Below are positions 35,314 to 43,944 of a stretch of DNA of 64,000 nt, piece after piece. The stretch is from Pseudomonas sp. R28(2017) (lineage in GTDB: Bacteria; Pseudomonadota; Gammaproteobacteria; Pseudomonadales; Pseudomonadaceae), in the NCBI RefSeq assembly GCF_002112505.1, contig NZ_NEHW01000004.1:310001-374000 (forward strand), in the 5' to 3' direction. Under the pieces are notes generated by a model. That model did no database searches and had not been told where the DNA came from. It saw nothing but the letters and a program-made list of their open reading frames with translations. Positions within the stretch are counted from its first letter, which is position 1, and every line of letters begins with the position of its first letter. The position numbers were made by a program, and so were the translations under genes.

Positions 35314-37725
35314 TTACTGGGCCAATTTGTAAGCGATGATGTAATCGCCCATTTTCGTGCCCAGCGAGCCATGCCCGCCGGCGACGATCAGCACATACTG
35401 CTTGCCGTCCTTGCCGGTATAGGTCATCGGCGTGGCCTGGCCACCTGCTGGCAGGCGGGCCTTCCACAGTTCCTTGCCGTTGTTCACGTCATAGGCGCGC
35501 AGGTACTGGTCGAGGGTGCCGCTGAGGAAGCCGACGCCACCTGCCGTGACGATCGAACCGCCCATGCTCGGTACGCCCACCGGCATGCCGATCGGCACCG
35601 GGGTGCTGTCACGGGTCGTGCCGTTCTTGCGCTTCCACACCACCTTGTTGGTGAACAGGTCGATGGCCGCGACATAACCCCAGGCCGGCGCCTGGCACGG
35701 GATGCCGATAGGCGACATGAACGGGTGCATGGTCACCGCGTACGGCGCGCCGGTGTTCGGCTGCACGCCGCTGGTCTCGCTTTCGCGCTTGCTGCCGGCG
35801 GCCACCTGCTCGCGCGGCACCATCTTCGACACGAAGGCCATGTAGTTGGGCGAGGTGAACAGCAGTTGGCGCACCGGGTCGACCGACACGCTGCCCCAGT
35901 TGAACACGCCGACGTTGCCCGGGTAGACCAAGCTGCCCTGTTCGGACGGCGGGGTGTACTGGCCTTCGTAGCGCAGCTCGCGGAACTGGATGCGGCAGAG
36001 CATCTGGTCGAACGGCGTGGCGCCCCACATGGACTGTTCGGTCAGCTCAGGGCCGAGCAGGTTGAGGTCGGAACGGGCCTGGGTCGGTGCGGTGTGGTCA
36101 CCCTTGACCGCGCCCTGCGGGACCGGGATCTCGCGGATCGGCACGATCGGCGTGCCGTCGCGGCGGTCGAGCACATACAGGCTGCCCTGCTTGGTCGGCA
36201 CGATGATCGCCGGCTTGATGTCGTCCTTGGTCTTCAGGTGCACCAGGGTCGGCTGGCTGCCGACGTCCATGTCCCACAGGTCGTGGTGGGTGAACTGGTA
36301 GTTCCAGCGCGCCTTGCCGGTGGCAAGGTCCAGGGCGACAACACCGGCGCTGTACTTCTCGGCGCCCGGGGTGCGGTCAGCGCCCCACTGGTCAGGGGTC
36401 TGGTTGCCCAGCGGCAGGTAGACCATGCCCAGGTCTTCGTCGACGCTTGCCAGCGACCACATGTTGGCCGAGTTGCGGCTGTACATCTTGCCCGGGGCCA
36501 GCGGCTTGGTGTCGTCCGGATTGTTGCTGTCCCAGTTCCACACCAGGCGGCCGTCGTGCACATCGTAGGCGCGGATCACGCCGGACGGTTCGTTGGTCGA
36601 CTCGTTGTCGGTGACATGGCCGCCGATGATTACCAGGCTGCGGGTGATCGCCACTGGCGAGGTGGAGTAGTAGCCGCCAGCGGTGAACGGGCCGATGCCC
36701 GTGGTCAGGTCGATCGCGCCCTGGTTGGCGAAGCCTTCGCAGACCTTGCCGTTGTCGGCGTTGATGGCGATCAGGCGGGCGTCGGCGGTCGGCAGGTAGA
36801 GGCGGCGCGGGCAAGCCTGGGCCACGGCCTGGCCGGCATCGGACACTTTCGGCGCCGGGCTGCCGTCACGGCTGACGTAGCTGTTTTCGTCGTAGTACGA
36901 GACGCCGCGGCAAGTCATGTGGGCGAAGCCCTTGAAGGTGCCGACCGGGGTCTTGATCTGCGGGTCGTAGCGCCAGATCTCGGCGCCGGTGTCCGGGTCC
37001 AGGGCCAGCACTTTGCTGTGGGCGGTGCAGGCATAGAGCATGCCGTTGGCCTTCAGCGGGGTGTTTTCGTTGGTCAGCTCCACCGGGTCGTTTTCGGTCG
37101 GCAGGTCGCCTGTGCGGATGCGCCAGGCTTCTTCCAGGCGGTAGGCGTTCTGCGGGGTGATCTGGCGCAGCGGCGAATAGCGGTCGCCGTGCTCGGTGCG
37201 GCCATAGGCCTGCCAGTCGCCATCGGGCATGGCCGGTGCGGCGCTGCCCATTTCGCTGTTGTCGCGGCCGAGCTCGCCGAACACTTCACCCGGGTGGGTG
37301 AACTGGCTGCCCAGGGCACAGGCGCCCGAAGCCAGCACGGCAACGCTCAGCAGCGCGGTGTTGGCCTTGGCGGCAGGGCCGGTCAACGGGCGACGTGCCC
37401 ATGGCAACAGCAGTACCACACCGATGGCGAACCAGATGGCCAGGCGCGGCACCAGTTGCCACCAGTCCAGGCCCACTTCAAGCATGGCCCACACGGTACT
37501 GCCCAGCAGCACCAGGCCATACAGGCCCAGGGCGATGCGGCGCTTGGCCAGCAGCAGGGCGCCCGACAGAGCGAAGCCGATACCGGCAATCAGGTAGTAC
37601 AGCGATCCGCCCAGCTGGCTCAGCTTGATGCCGCCGGCCAGCAGGGCCAGGCCCATCAGCAACAGCAGCACGCCCATCAGGCGCGGTAGCCAGCGGGTTC
37701 CTTGGTTGGCACCGTCAGTGCTCAT
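35314..37725 (-). CDS. gcd: Membrane-bound PQQ-dependent glucose dehydrogenase
   Basis: 803 residues, normal for Gcd. Five membrane helices fill the first 145 residues or so; the rest is a periplasmic PQQ beta-propeller with segments such as WQAYGRTEHGDRYSPLRQI, PGSGTxx-type propeller repeats and a WNYQFTHHDLWDMDVGSQP block. It oxidises glucose to gluconolactone in the periplasm and passes electrons to ubiquinone. It lies 42 bp after oprB, so porin and dehydrogenase are probably cotranscribed. Confidence 0.97.
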   Translation of the reverse strand: MSTDGANQGTRWLPRLMGVLLLLMGLALLAGGIKLSQLGGSLYYLIAGIGFALSGALLLAKRRIALGLYGLVLLGSTVWAMLEVGLDWWQLVPRLAIWFAIGVVLLLPWARRPLTGPAAKANTALLSVAVLASGACALGSQFTHPGEVFGELGRDNSEMGSAAPAMPDGDWQAYGRTEHGDRYSPLRQITPQNAYRLEEAWRIRTGDLPTENDPVELTNENTPLKANGMLYACTAHSKVLALDPDTGAEIWRYDPQIKTPVGTFKGFAHMTCRGVSYYDENSYVSRDGSPAPKVSDAGQAVAQACPRRLYLPTADARLIAINADNGKVCEGFANQGAIDLTTGIGPFTAGGYYSTSPVAITRSLVIIGGHVTDNESTNEPSGVIRAYDVHDGRLVWNWDSNNPDDTKPLAPGKMYSRNSANMWSLASVDEDLGMVYLPLGNQTPDQWGADRTPGAEKYSAGVVALDLATGKARWNYQFTHHDLWDMDVGSQPTLVHLKTKDDIKPAIIVPTKQGSLYVLDRRDGTPIVPIREIPVPQGAVKGDHTAPTQARSDLNLLGPELTEQSMWGATPFDQMLCRIQFRELRYEGQYTPPSEQGSLVYPGNVGVFNWGSVSVDPVRQLLFTSPNYMAFVSKMVPREQVAAGSKRESETSGVQPNTGAPYAVTMHPFMSPIGIPCQAPAWGYVAAIDLFTNKVVWKRKNGTTRDSTPVPIGMPVGVPSMGGSIVTAGGVGFLSGTLDQYLRAYDVNNGKELWKARLPAGGQATPMTYTGKDGKQYVLIVAGGHGSLGTKMGDYIIAYKLAQ

Positions 37726-37767
37726 CGTAGGTTCTCCGTTATGTGAAGGTGGTCAGTGTGAAGGTGG

Positions 37768-39114
37768 TCAGAATGTGCTTTGGATCTTCAGGCCGCCGAT
37801 CAGCGCGCTGTCGACCTGCGACACCCCGCCCGGATGGCGGATGTACTGCAGGTTCGGGCGCACCGTGAGCCAGTCGGCCAGGTGAATGCCGTAATAGAGT
37901 TCGGCGCTGTACTCGGTGTCTTGCACCGGCAGGTAGCCCGGGTTGTCGTAGTCGTCGAGGCCGGCCACCTGATTGGCCAGGCGGGCGTTCTTGCGGTAGG
38001 CCGGGTTGGCGTGCACGCGGGCGACGGCAACGCCGATGTCGTCCTTGGCGCGGGCGTCAAAGGGGCCTTTGTAAACCAGTCCAGCCTGAACATAGTTGTC
38101 GATGACATTGGTCTTCTTGTCGTGCACGGTGGCGTTGGCGAACAGGCTCAGGCCGCGCGACTGGTCGGATGCCAGCGAGGTGACCTGCTGCTGGGCCCCG
38201 AGCCACATGCCGTGCTTGCTCGAACTGCTGCGGTAGGCGGCGCCACTGAGGGCGGCCGGCTGGCCATTGCTGTCCTTGAGAACATCCTGTGCCTTGGCAT
38301 TACTGTAGTAGTAGCCGGCGCGATATTCCCCTTTGAGGCCTTGGAAACGTGGGCTCCACACCAGTTCAATCGGCATTACCGCGCCCTGGGTGCCGCTGCC
38401 GCTGAGCTTTAAGCCGTTGCCCGATTCGAGGTTGGACGGGTTCTGCTCATACACGCCAACCTGGGCGTACAGCTCAGGGTTGAGGTTGTAGCGCACGCGC
38501 ATGGCCCACTGGCTGACCGGCCAGTTGTACCAGATGCCGCCGACCCAGTTGCCCACCTGCGAGCCGCAGAAGGCCAGGTTCTGGAAGTCGCAGGGGAAGC
38601 TGTTGAAATCCTCGCCTTCGCCGAAGCGGCCGACCTTCACGTCCAGGGCGCCGTCGAAGTATTTCTGTTTGATCCACATTTGCGTCAGCCGCCAGGTTTC
38701 GCCACGGCCCCAGACTTCCTGGGCCGAGGTGAAGCCGCCGACCCGCGGGTCGTTGATGCGGTCGTTGCTGATGTTGTCGCCGTGGCGTTCGGTGATCGTC
38801 AGTTGGAACTCGGTATCGTTCCAGCCGAGGATCTTCTCCAGATCCAGGTGGCTGCCGAAGGTGAACTGGTCGCTGTAGCGCGCGGTGCGGTCGTGGTCGT
38901 AGCCGCCGTGCAGGTTGCTGCCCATCTCGCCGGTGTAACCGAGGGTGAAGTCGTAGCCTTTTTCCAGCAGCTCGGTGCGAGTGCCGCCCCAGTCGCCAAA
39001 CATCCACGGGGAGTCCTTGGCGAACGCTTCGCTGGCGTTGGCCGTGACTGGAAAGCCTGCGGCAATGGCAATGAACGCCAGGCCGGTGTAGCGGGTTTTG
39101 GGCAGTTGGAACAT
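37768..39114 (-). CDS. oprB: Carbohydrate-selective porin OprB
   Basis: 448 residues with a signal peptide ending ANA (25-27), then SPWMFGDWGGTRTELLEKGYDFTLGYTGEM, the typical OprB start. A periplasm-facing beta barrel follows with the C-terminal LIGGLKIQSTF, ending in Phe as outer membrane proteins do. It admits glucose and other sugars; the link to gcd supports the role in peripheral glucose oxidation. Confidence 0.95.
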   Translation of the reverse strand: MFQLPKTRYTGLAFIAIAAGFPVTANASEAFAKDSPWMFGDWGGTRTELLEKGYDFTLGYTGEMGSNLHGGYDHDRTARYSDQFTFGSHLDLEKILGWNDTEFQLTITERHGDNISNDRINDPRVGGFTSAQEVWGRGETWRLTQMWIKQKYFDGALDVKVGRFGEGEDFNSFPCDFQNLAFCGSQVGNWVGGIWYNWPVSQWAMRVRYNLNPELYAQVGVYEQNPSNLESGNGLKLSGSGTQGAVMPIELVWSPRFQGLKGEYRAGYYYSNAKAQDVLKDSNGQPAALSGAAYRSSSSKHGMWLGAQQQVTSLASDQSRGLSLFANATVHDKKTNVIDNYVQAGLVYKGPFDARAKDDIGVAVARVHANPAYRKNARLANQVAGLDDYDNPGYLPVQDTEYSAELYYGIHLADWLTVRPNLQYIRHPGGVSQVDSALIGGLKIQSTF

Positions 39115-39322
39115 GAGATAGCGCTATCTTTTGATTATTGAAAAAACGGCAAGCGCACCGAAGAGCGGGCTCTTCGATGGAAATGGCAATTGGGAATGCT
39201 GGGTGAAGCGATTCAGCTTGCGGCGGGGAGGATATAGGGGAAGTTGTAAGAAAAAAAGACAAATTGTCGCAGTTGATTGTTACCGATCTGGCAACAAACC
39301 ACGTTGCCATGGCGTAAGGCAC

Positions 39323-39400
39323 ACCCTGTGGGAGCGGGTTCACCCGCGAATGCGGCATTCGCTCTGGCATCGCATTCGCGGGTAAAGCCGCTCCCACAGG
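39323..39400. repeat. REP pair (inverted) in the oprB / TonB-receptor gap
   Basis: CCCTGTGGGAGCGGGTTCACC and a partly diverged partner (CGCGGGTAAAGCCGCTCCCAC) face each other. The remaining part of the roughly 300-bp gap (39115-39322) is AT-richer and probably holds the oprB promoter; no gene was seen in it. Confidence 0.9.
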
Positions 39401-39412
39401 GACCGCTTCAGG

Positions 39413-41458
39413 TCAGAAGGTGGTACGCAGCCCGACTTCCACACTGCGCCCCGGCGCTGGCGCGATATCACGCAGGATCGAGCTGGCATAGCGCACGGTC
39501 TGGTCGGTCAGGTTCTCGCCGCGCACGAAGGCCAGCCACTGGCTCTGGCCAATGTCGAAGCGGTAGCCGACGCTGGCTCCGAGCGTGGTGTAGCCATCGG
39601 TGCTGGTCTCGTTTTCTGGCTTGCGATGTTGCGACGCGGCGTGTTGCACATCGACCCGCGCCTGCCAACGGTCCAGTTCCCAGACCAGGCCACTGTTCAG
39701 GCGCAGCGGGGCAATGCGCGGCAACGGCTCGCCGCTGTCGAGGTTCTTGGCCCGGGTGTAGTCGCCGGACAACTCCAGCGCGAAGCTGCCATAGCGGTTC
39801 TCGGCCAGTTGCCAGCGGTCCTGCGCCTCGATGCCGTAGAAGCGCGCACGAACACCTTGGTACTGGTATTCGGGGAAGCCGCCATCGTCATGATCGTGGT
39901 CGTGATCTTCGTCGTCATGGTCATGGTCATGGCCTTCGCGCAGGTTGCCCGTGCCGATCAGGCCGATGTAGTTGCGAAAGTGGCTGTAGAACACCCCGAC
40001 GCTGCCTCTGTGGGTGCCATTGTCGAAGCGCAGGGCCAGGTCGGCGGAAATGGCTTTTTCCTTGTTCAGGCTGGCATCACCGACTTCGAATGCACCGGTG
40101 GCGACGTGGGCGCCGTTGGCGTAGAGCTCGTAGAAAGTAGGCGCGCGCTCGGTGTAACCGAGGTTGGCCGCCAGCGACCAGATCGGGTCGAGCTGGTACA
40201 CCGCGCCCGAGGACAGGCTGAAGGCATTGAAGCTGCTGGCGCTACCCGCTTCGGCGAAGTTTTCGTTGCCCTTGGCGTCGGGGTCGACGCGGGTGTGCTC
40301 CAGGCGTGCACCCAGGCTCAGGTTCAGGCGCTCGGTGGCTTGCCACTGCTCGAGCATGAACAGCGCCAGGCTGTCGGTGTCGGTGTGCGGGACGAAGGCT
40401 TCCTCGCCCAGCGCCGAGAACTCGTTGCGGCTGACCTGCGCGCCAATCACGCCTTCGAGCGGGCCGAGCGGTTGATGACGGGCCTCGATGCGTGCTTCGT
40501 AGCCTTTGTTCTTGAAGGTGGTGTGGACCTCGCCTTCTTCGATTTCACTGTGCTCGTAGTCGGTGTAGCCGGCATCGACCTTGATCGAGCTGAACGGGCC
40601 GTCCAGGTCACGCAGTTCCGAGGCAAAGGCGTAGTGGTCCTGCTTCATGTCCAGGCGCACACCGGGCTCGGCCACCGAGCCGTAGTTGCTGTCGTAGCGG
40701 CTGTAGGACAGGCCGGCATAGCCATGCTCCCAGTTGTAGGAGCCGCCTATGGCGCCACCGTCCTGGCGGCCGTCGCTGTTTTCCAGGCGGTGGCGGCTGG
40801 CTGGGTTGTCGGCGTCACGCACCTTGGCGCTCTGCGCGTAACCGGGAATGCGCAGGTCGTTGAACTGGCGGCTGTTGGCGTCCAGGTGCAGGGCGAAGGT
40901 GCCGTCACCGGCCTCCAGCTTGCCGGCGCTGCTGCGGGTGGTGTCGGCGCCGCCGTAGCGCAGTTCGCCGGCACCGTGGATACCCTCGATCGGCGAATCG
41001 GGGATGCGGTTGTCGAAGGTGTTGATCACGCCGCCGATGGCATTGCCACCGTAGAGCAGGGCGGCCGGGCCGCGGACGATTTCAACGCGCTCGACCGTGA
41101 CCGGGTCCAGCGGTACCGCGTGGTCATAGGACAGCGACGAGGCATCCAGGGCCCCCACGCCGTTGCGCAGGATGCGGATACGGTCGCCATCCAGGCCGCG
41201 AATCACCGGGCGGCTGGCACCTGGGCCGAACCAGGTGGAGGCCACGCCGGGTTGCTTGTTCAGGGTTTCACCGAGGCTGCCGTGTTGCTGTTGCAGCAGG
41301 TCGTCACCTGCGAGCACGGTGCTGGGTGCGGCCAGTTGCCGGTTGCCGAGCGGGTTGGCGGTGATGACCTGGGGTTCCAGTTCCACGGCTTGGCTGGGTG
41401 AAGCAGCGAGCCACAGGGCAACAGCGAGGGGAGAGAGGCGGAGCGGGATGTGCAGCAT
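39413..41458 (-). CDS. znuD: TonB-dependent receptor, zinc type (ZnuD-like)
   Basis: 681 residues from the ATG at 41456-41458, with a signal peptide ending SQA (22-24). The plug domain includes RPVIRGLDGDRIRILRNGVG and VEIVRGPAALLYGGNAIGGVIN. The barrel carries an extracellular His/Asp-rich loop at about 509-525, where His and Asp alternate, and the protein ends in VGLRTTF. Such loops and a Zur-box-like site upstream point to zinc uptake, as in neisserial ZnuD. Further frame upstream overlaps the operator and is not used. Confidence 0.85.
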   Translation of the reverse strand: MLHIPLRLSPLAVALWLAASPSQAVELEPQVITANPLGNRQLAAPSTVLAGDDLLQQQHGSLGETLNKQPGVASTWFGPGASRPVIRGLDGDRIRILRNGVGALDASSLSYDHAVPLDPVTVERVEIVRGPAALLYGGNAIGGVINTFDNRIPDSPIEGIHGAGELRYGGADTTRSSAGKLEAGDGTFALHLDANSRQFNDLRIPGYAQSAKVRDADNPASRHRLENSDGRQDGGAIGGSYNWEHGYAGLSYSRYDSNYGSVAEPGVRLDMKQDHYAFASELRDLDGPFSSIKVDAGYTDYEHSEIEEGEVHTTFKNKGYEARIEARHQPLGPLEGVIGAQVSRNEFSALGEEAFVPHTDTDSLALFMLEQWQATERLNLSLGARLEHTRVDPDAKGNENFAEAGSASSFNAFSLSSGAVYQLDPIWSLAANLGYTERAPTFYELYANGAHVATGAFEVGDASLNKEKAISADLALRFDNGTHRGSVGVFYSHFRNYIGLIGTGNLREGHDHDHDDEDHDHDHDDGGFPEYQYQGVRARFYGIEAQDRWQLAENRYGSFALELSGDYTRAKNLDSGEPLPRIAPLRLNSGLVWELDRWQARVDVQHAASQHRKPENETSTDGYTTLGASVGYRFDIGQSQWLAFVRGENLTDQTVRYASSILRDIAPAPGRSVEVGLRTTF

Positions 41459-41493
41459 GGGGATGAGGCGTTCCTTGGCAGATGCTTTTGTGT

Positions 41494-41508
41494 TGTTACA
41501 ATATAACA
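41494..41508 (-). promoter_or_regulatory. Zur-box-like palindrome upstream of the TonB receptor
   Basis: TGTTACAATATAACA at 41494-41508 is a near-perfect palindrome of the GTTATANNATAAC type bound by Zur in gammaproteobacteria. It lies 36 bp before the receptor start, where it could overlap the promoter. Confidence 0.75.
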
Positions 41509-41623
41509 TCACTATTTCAGCACAGAGGTTTTACCCCTGGCCAGCGCTTTTTCCGCAGGCAACACGGATCCCACCCGCCACTACACTCGTGTAAGGTGCG
41601 CATCTTTCCTACGGAGCACTGGC

Positions 41624-41845
41624 ATGAGCACGGCCCAACACAACGCGCTGCACGGCAAGACCCTTGAACAGATCCTCACCGAACTGGTGGCGCACTACCA
41701 ATGGCAGGGCCTGGCCGAACGCGTTGATGTGCGCTGCTTCAAGAGCAACCCGAGCATCAAGTCGAGCCTGACCTTCCTGCGCAAGACGCCCTGGGCGCGG
41801 GAGAAGGTCGAGCAGTTGTACGTGAAACTGCAGCGCCAGGCCTGA
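41624..41845 (+). CDS. VF530 family (DUF2132) small DNA-binding-like protein
   Basis: 73 residues matching the whole VF530 fold: [21 protein letters not shown], then [34 protein letters not shown]. Family members have a SAP-like helical fold of unknown function. It starts 165 bp after the divergent receptor start and is followed at once by the next gene, suggesting an operon. Confidence 0.9.
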   Translation: MSTAQHNALHGKTLEQILTELVAHYQWQGLAERVDVRCFKSNPSIKSSLTFLRKTPWAREKVEQLYVKLQRQA

Positions 41846-41846
41846 C

Positions 41847-42482
41847 ATGCCACGGCGCCCCTGGCTGACGTCGATGGCGTTGCTTGGCTGGTTCGGCCTG
41901 GCGGTGCAGGTCTACCTGGTGTTGCTGGCGCGCTGGCAGGAGCAGGCCAGCCTGATCGGCGGGCTGATCAATGTGTTCGGGTACTTCACGGTACTGACCA
42001 ATACCTTGGTGGCGACGGTACTCAGTTACGCGGCCTTTGGCAGGGAGTCAGCGGCCAGGCGTTTCTTCCTGTCGCCCTCGGTGAGTGCTGCGGTGACGGC
42101 CAGCATCGTGCTGGTGTCGCTGGCCTACAGTGTGCTGCTGCGCCACCTGTGGCAGCCCGAAGGCTGGCAGTGGCTGGCGGATGAACTGCTGCACGATGTG
42201 ATGCCGCTGCTGTTCGCCTTGTACTGGTGGTTCGAGGTGCCCAAGGGCAGCCTGCGCCTTTGGCACCTGGCGATCTGGGCGCTCTATCCGGCGGTGTATT
42301 TCGCCTACGCGTTGTGGCGGGGGAGCGAGATCGGGGCTTATGCCTACCCGTTCATCGATGTGGCGAGCCTGGGGTATGGGCAGGTGATGCTCAATGCCCT
42401 CGGCGTCTTGGCGGGGTTCTGGGGGATTGGGCTGGTGTTGCTGGGGCTGGATCGGTGGCGGGGAAGGTACAGATTGGCTTGA
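41847..42482 (+). CDS. Pr6Pr family integral membrane protein
   Basis: 211 residues with six hydrophobic helices. Conserved features are the FGYFTVLTNTLVA segment in the second helix, the WQWLADELLHDVMPLLFALYWWF segment and a final YPFIDVASLGYG part, all typical of the Pr6Pr family. Function is unknown. It starts 1 bp after the VF530 gene, so the two are probably cotranslated. Confidence 0.88.
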   Translation: MPRRPWLTSMALLGWFGLAVQVYLVLLARWQEQASLIGGLINVFGYFTVLTNTLVATVLSYAAFGRESAARRFFLSPSVSAAVTASIVLVSLAYSVLLRHLWQPEGWQWLADELLHDVMPLLFALYWWFEVPKGSLRLWHLAIWALYPAVYFAYALWRGSEIGAYAYPFIDVASLGYGQVMLNALGVLAGFWGIGLVLLGLDRWRGRYRLA

Positions 42483-42551
42483 CCTGTACCGGCCTCTTCG
42501 CGGGCACGTCGGATCGCCGCACCGCCGTGCCCGCGAAGAGGCCGGTGCAGG
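42483..42551. repeat. REP pair (inverted), convergent gap
   Basis: CCTGTACCGGCCTCTTCGCG and its complement, with a short GC-rich spacer, lie between the convergent Pr6Pr and siderophore-interacting protein genes. The -GCTCCCACAGG halves are missing, so the head-to-head part alone remains. Confidence 0.9.
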
Positions 42552-42561
42552 AGAGAGCAGA

Positions 42562-43320
42562 TCACTCGTCGTCTGCGGTCCCGTCAGCGCGCCAGTAGGC
42601 AGCGGCCTTGAGGGCATCTTCCGCCACGCCCTTTTCCAGCAGGAGCGCCTTCGCCTGGCGGGTCAGCGACTTCTCCAGCGCCACCCAGCTGTACAGTTTG
42701 CCTTCGGGCAACGTCTGCGCCTGCAGCAAGGCCAGCAGGTCTTCATCGCGCTTGACCCAGATGACTTCCACCTGCGCTGCGCTCGGCAGTGGCTGGCGCT
42801 CCTGGTCATCTTCGATCTGGATCACCGCCAGCACGCGGCGCCCGGCTGGCAGTTCTTCCAGGCGCCGGCCAATCGCCGGGATCGCTGTCTCGTCACCCAC
42901 CAGCAGGTAGCTGTCGAAAATATCCGGCACCACCATCGATGCTCGTGGCCCGGCAATGTTCAGGGTCTGCCCTGGCGCTGCCTGGGCCGCCCAGGTCGAA
43001 GCGGGGCCGTCGCCGTGCAGCACGAAGTCGATGTCCAGTTCATTCGTCACCAGGTCGATACGCCGTGGCGTGTACTCGCGCATGGTCGGCCGGGCGCCGC
43101 CGTCACGGCCCAGGTTGCGGGCGTCGATGGCCTGCTGCTGCTCGGCATTCTCGGCGAACAGCAGCTTGATGTGGTCGTCACTGCCCAGGCTGGTGAAGCC
43201 CTGCAACTCGTCGCCACCGAGGGTGATGCGGCGCATGCGCGGGGTGAGGTCGCTGACCCGCAGCACCTGCAGGCGACGCTGGCGGATTTCGTGGTTGACG
43301 CGGTGGATGGTGTCACTCAT
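42562..43320 (-). CDS. Siderophore-interacting protein, ferric-chelate reductase (YqjH/ViuB-like)
   Basis: 252 residues from the ATG at 43318-43320. The FAD-binding domain has the R-x-Y-T motif as REYT (81-84) in PTMREYTPRRID. The NAD(P)H-binding half has YLLVGDETAIPAIGRRLEELP, typical of the SIP family, which releases iron from ferric siderophores by reduction. The gene overlaps the PadR gene by 8 bp, so enzyme and regulator form one operon, like the E. coli yqjH/yqjI pair. Confidence 0.9.
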   Translation of the reverse strand: MSDTIHRVNHEIRQRRLQVLRVSDLTPRMRRITLGGDELQGFTSLGSDDHIKLLFAENAEQQQAIDARNLGRDGGARPTMREYTPRRIDLVTNELDIDFVLHGDGPASTWAAQAAPGQTLNIAGPRASMVVPDIFDSYLLVGDETAIPAIGRRLEELPAGRRVLAVIQIEDDQERQPLPSAAQVEVIWVKRDEDLLALLQAQTLPEGKLYSWVALEKSLTRQAKALLLEKGVAEDALKAAAYWRADGTADDE

Positions 43321-43858
43321 GGGGGTTCTCCCTGACTGGATCGGCCGGCCCGGAGGCGATGGCCTTGGCAGTGTCGTTGAGCAGGTTGCGCACCCGTTCG
43401 ATTTCTTCCGGGGTCCAGCGGCCACTGTGCATGTGCAAGGCATGGCGCAGGTTGCCGACGGCTTCGTGGATCTCCGGCGGGCGGTCGTGGCCACGTAGGG
43501 CGCGCTTGCTGACTTCGATGCGCATGCGCACGCCATCCAGGGCGACGGCCTGATCGGCCAGTGCAGTACGGCCGGCAGCAGTGATGGCGTACAGGCGTTT
43601 GCTGCCGTGTACCTGGCCGCTGATCAACTCGGCTTCTTCGAGGAAATTGAGGGTGGGGTAGATCACACCGGGGCTCGGTGTGTAGCTGCCGTCGAACAGG
43701 TTCTCGATCTGGCGGATCAAGTCGTAGCCGTGGCCAGGTTGTTCGGCCAGCATCGACAGCATCAGCAGCTTGAGATCGCCCGGGGCGAACACCCGTGGGC
43801 CACGCTCGCCACGGGCGGGGCGGCGTTCAAACGGGTCATGTGCGGAGTGGTCACGCAT
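43313..43858 (-). CDS. PadR-family transcriptional regulator (YqjI-like)
   Basis: 181 residues. The PadR winged helix is clear: LKLLMLSMLAEQPGHGYDLIRQIENLF and SPGVIYPTLNFLEEAELI (about 29-75), followed by a helical dimerisation part. It resembles E. coli YqjI, a nickel-responsive repressor of the reductase gene yqjH, but the long His/Cys-rich N-terminus of that protein is reduced to a few His (RDHSAHD). It is the first gene of the operon and probably represses itself through the inverted repeat just upstream. Confidence 0.9.
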   Translation of the reverse strand: MRDHSAHDPFERRPARGERGPRVFAPGDLKLLMLSMLAEQPGHGYDLIRQIENLFDGSYTPSPGVIYPTLNFLEEAELISGQVHGSKRLYAITAAGRTALADQAVALDGVRMRIEVSKRALRGHDRPPEIHEAVGNLRHALHMHSGRWTPEEIERVRNLLNDTAKAIASGPADPVRENPHE

Positions 43859-43870
43859 GTAGAGGCTCCC

Positions 43871-43918
43871 TGTGTTTCGATATATCGCAAGATATTACTC
43901 AAGATATATCTAAACACA
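43871..43918 (-). promoter_or_regulatory. PadR operator: 16-bp-arm inverted repeat
   Basis: TGTGTTTCGATATATC (43871-43886) and GATATATCTAAACACA (43903-43918) are inverted repeats with one mismatch, separated by 16 bp that contain another GATAT. Each arm holds the self-palindromic GATATATC. The site begins 12 bp before the PadR start codon. Confidence 0.8.
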
Positions 43919-43944
43919 AGCCTCTAAATGCCGATGATTATCAT

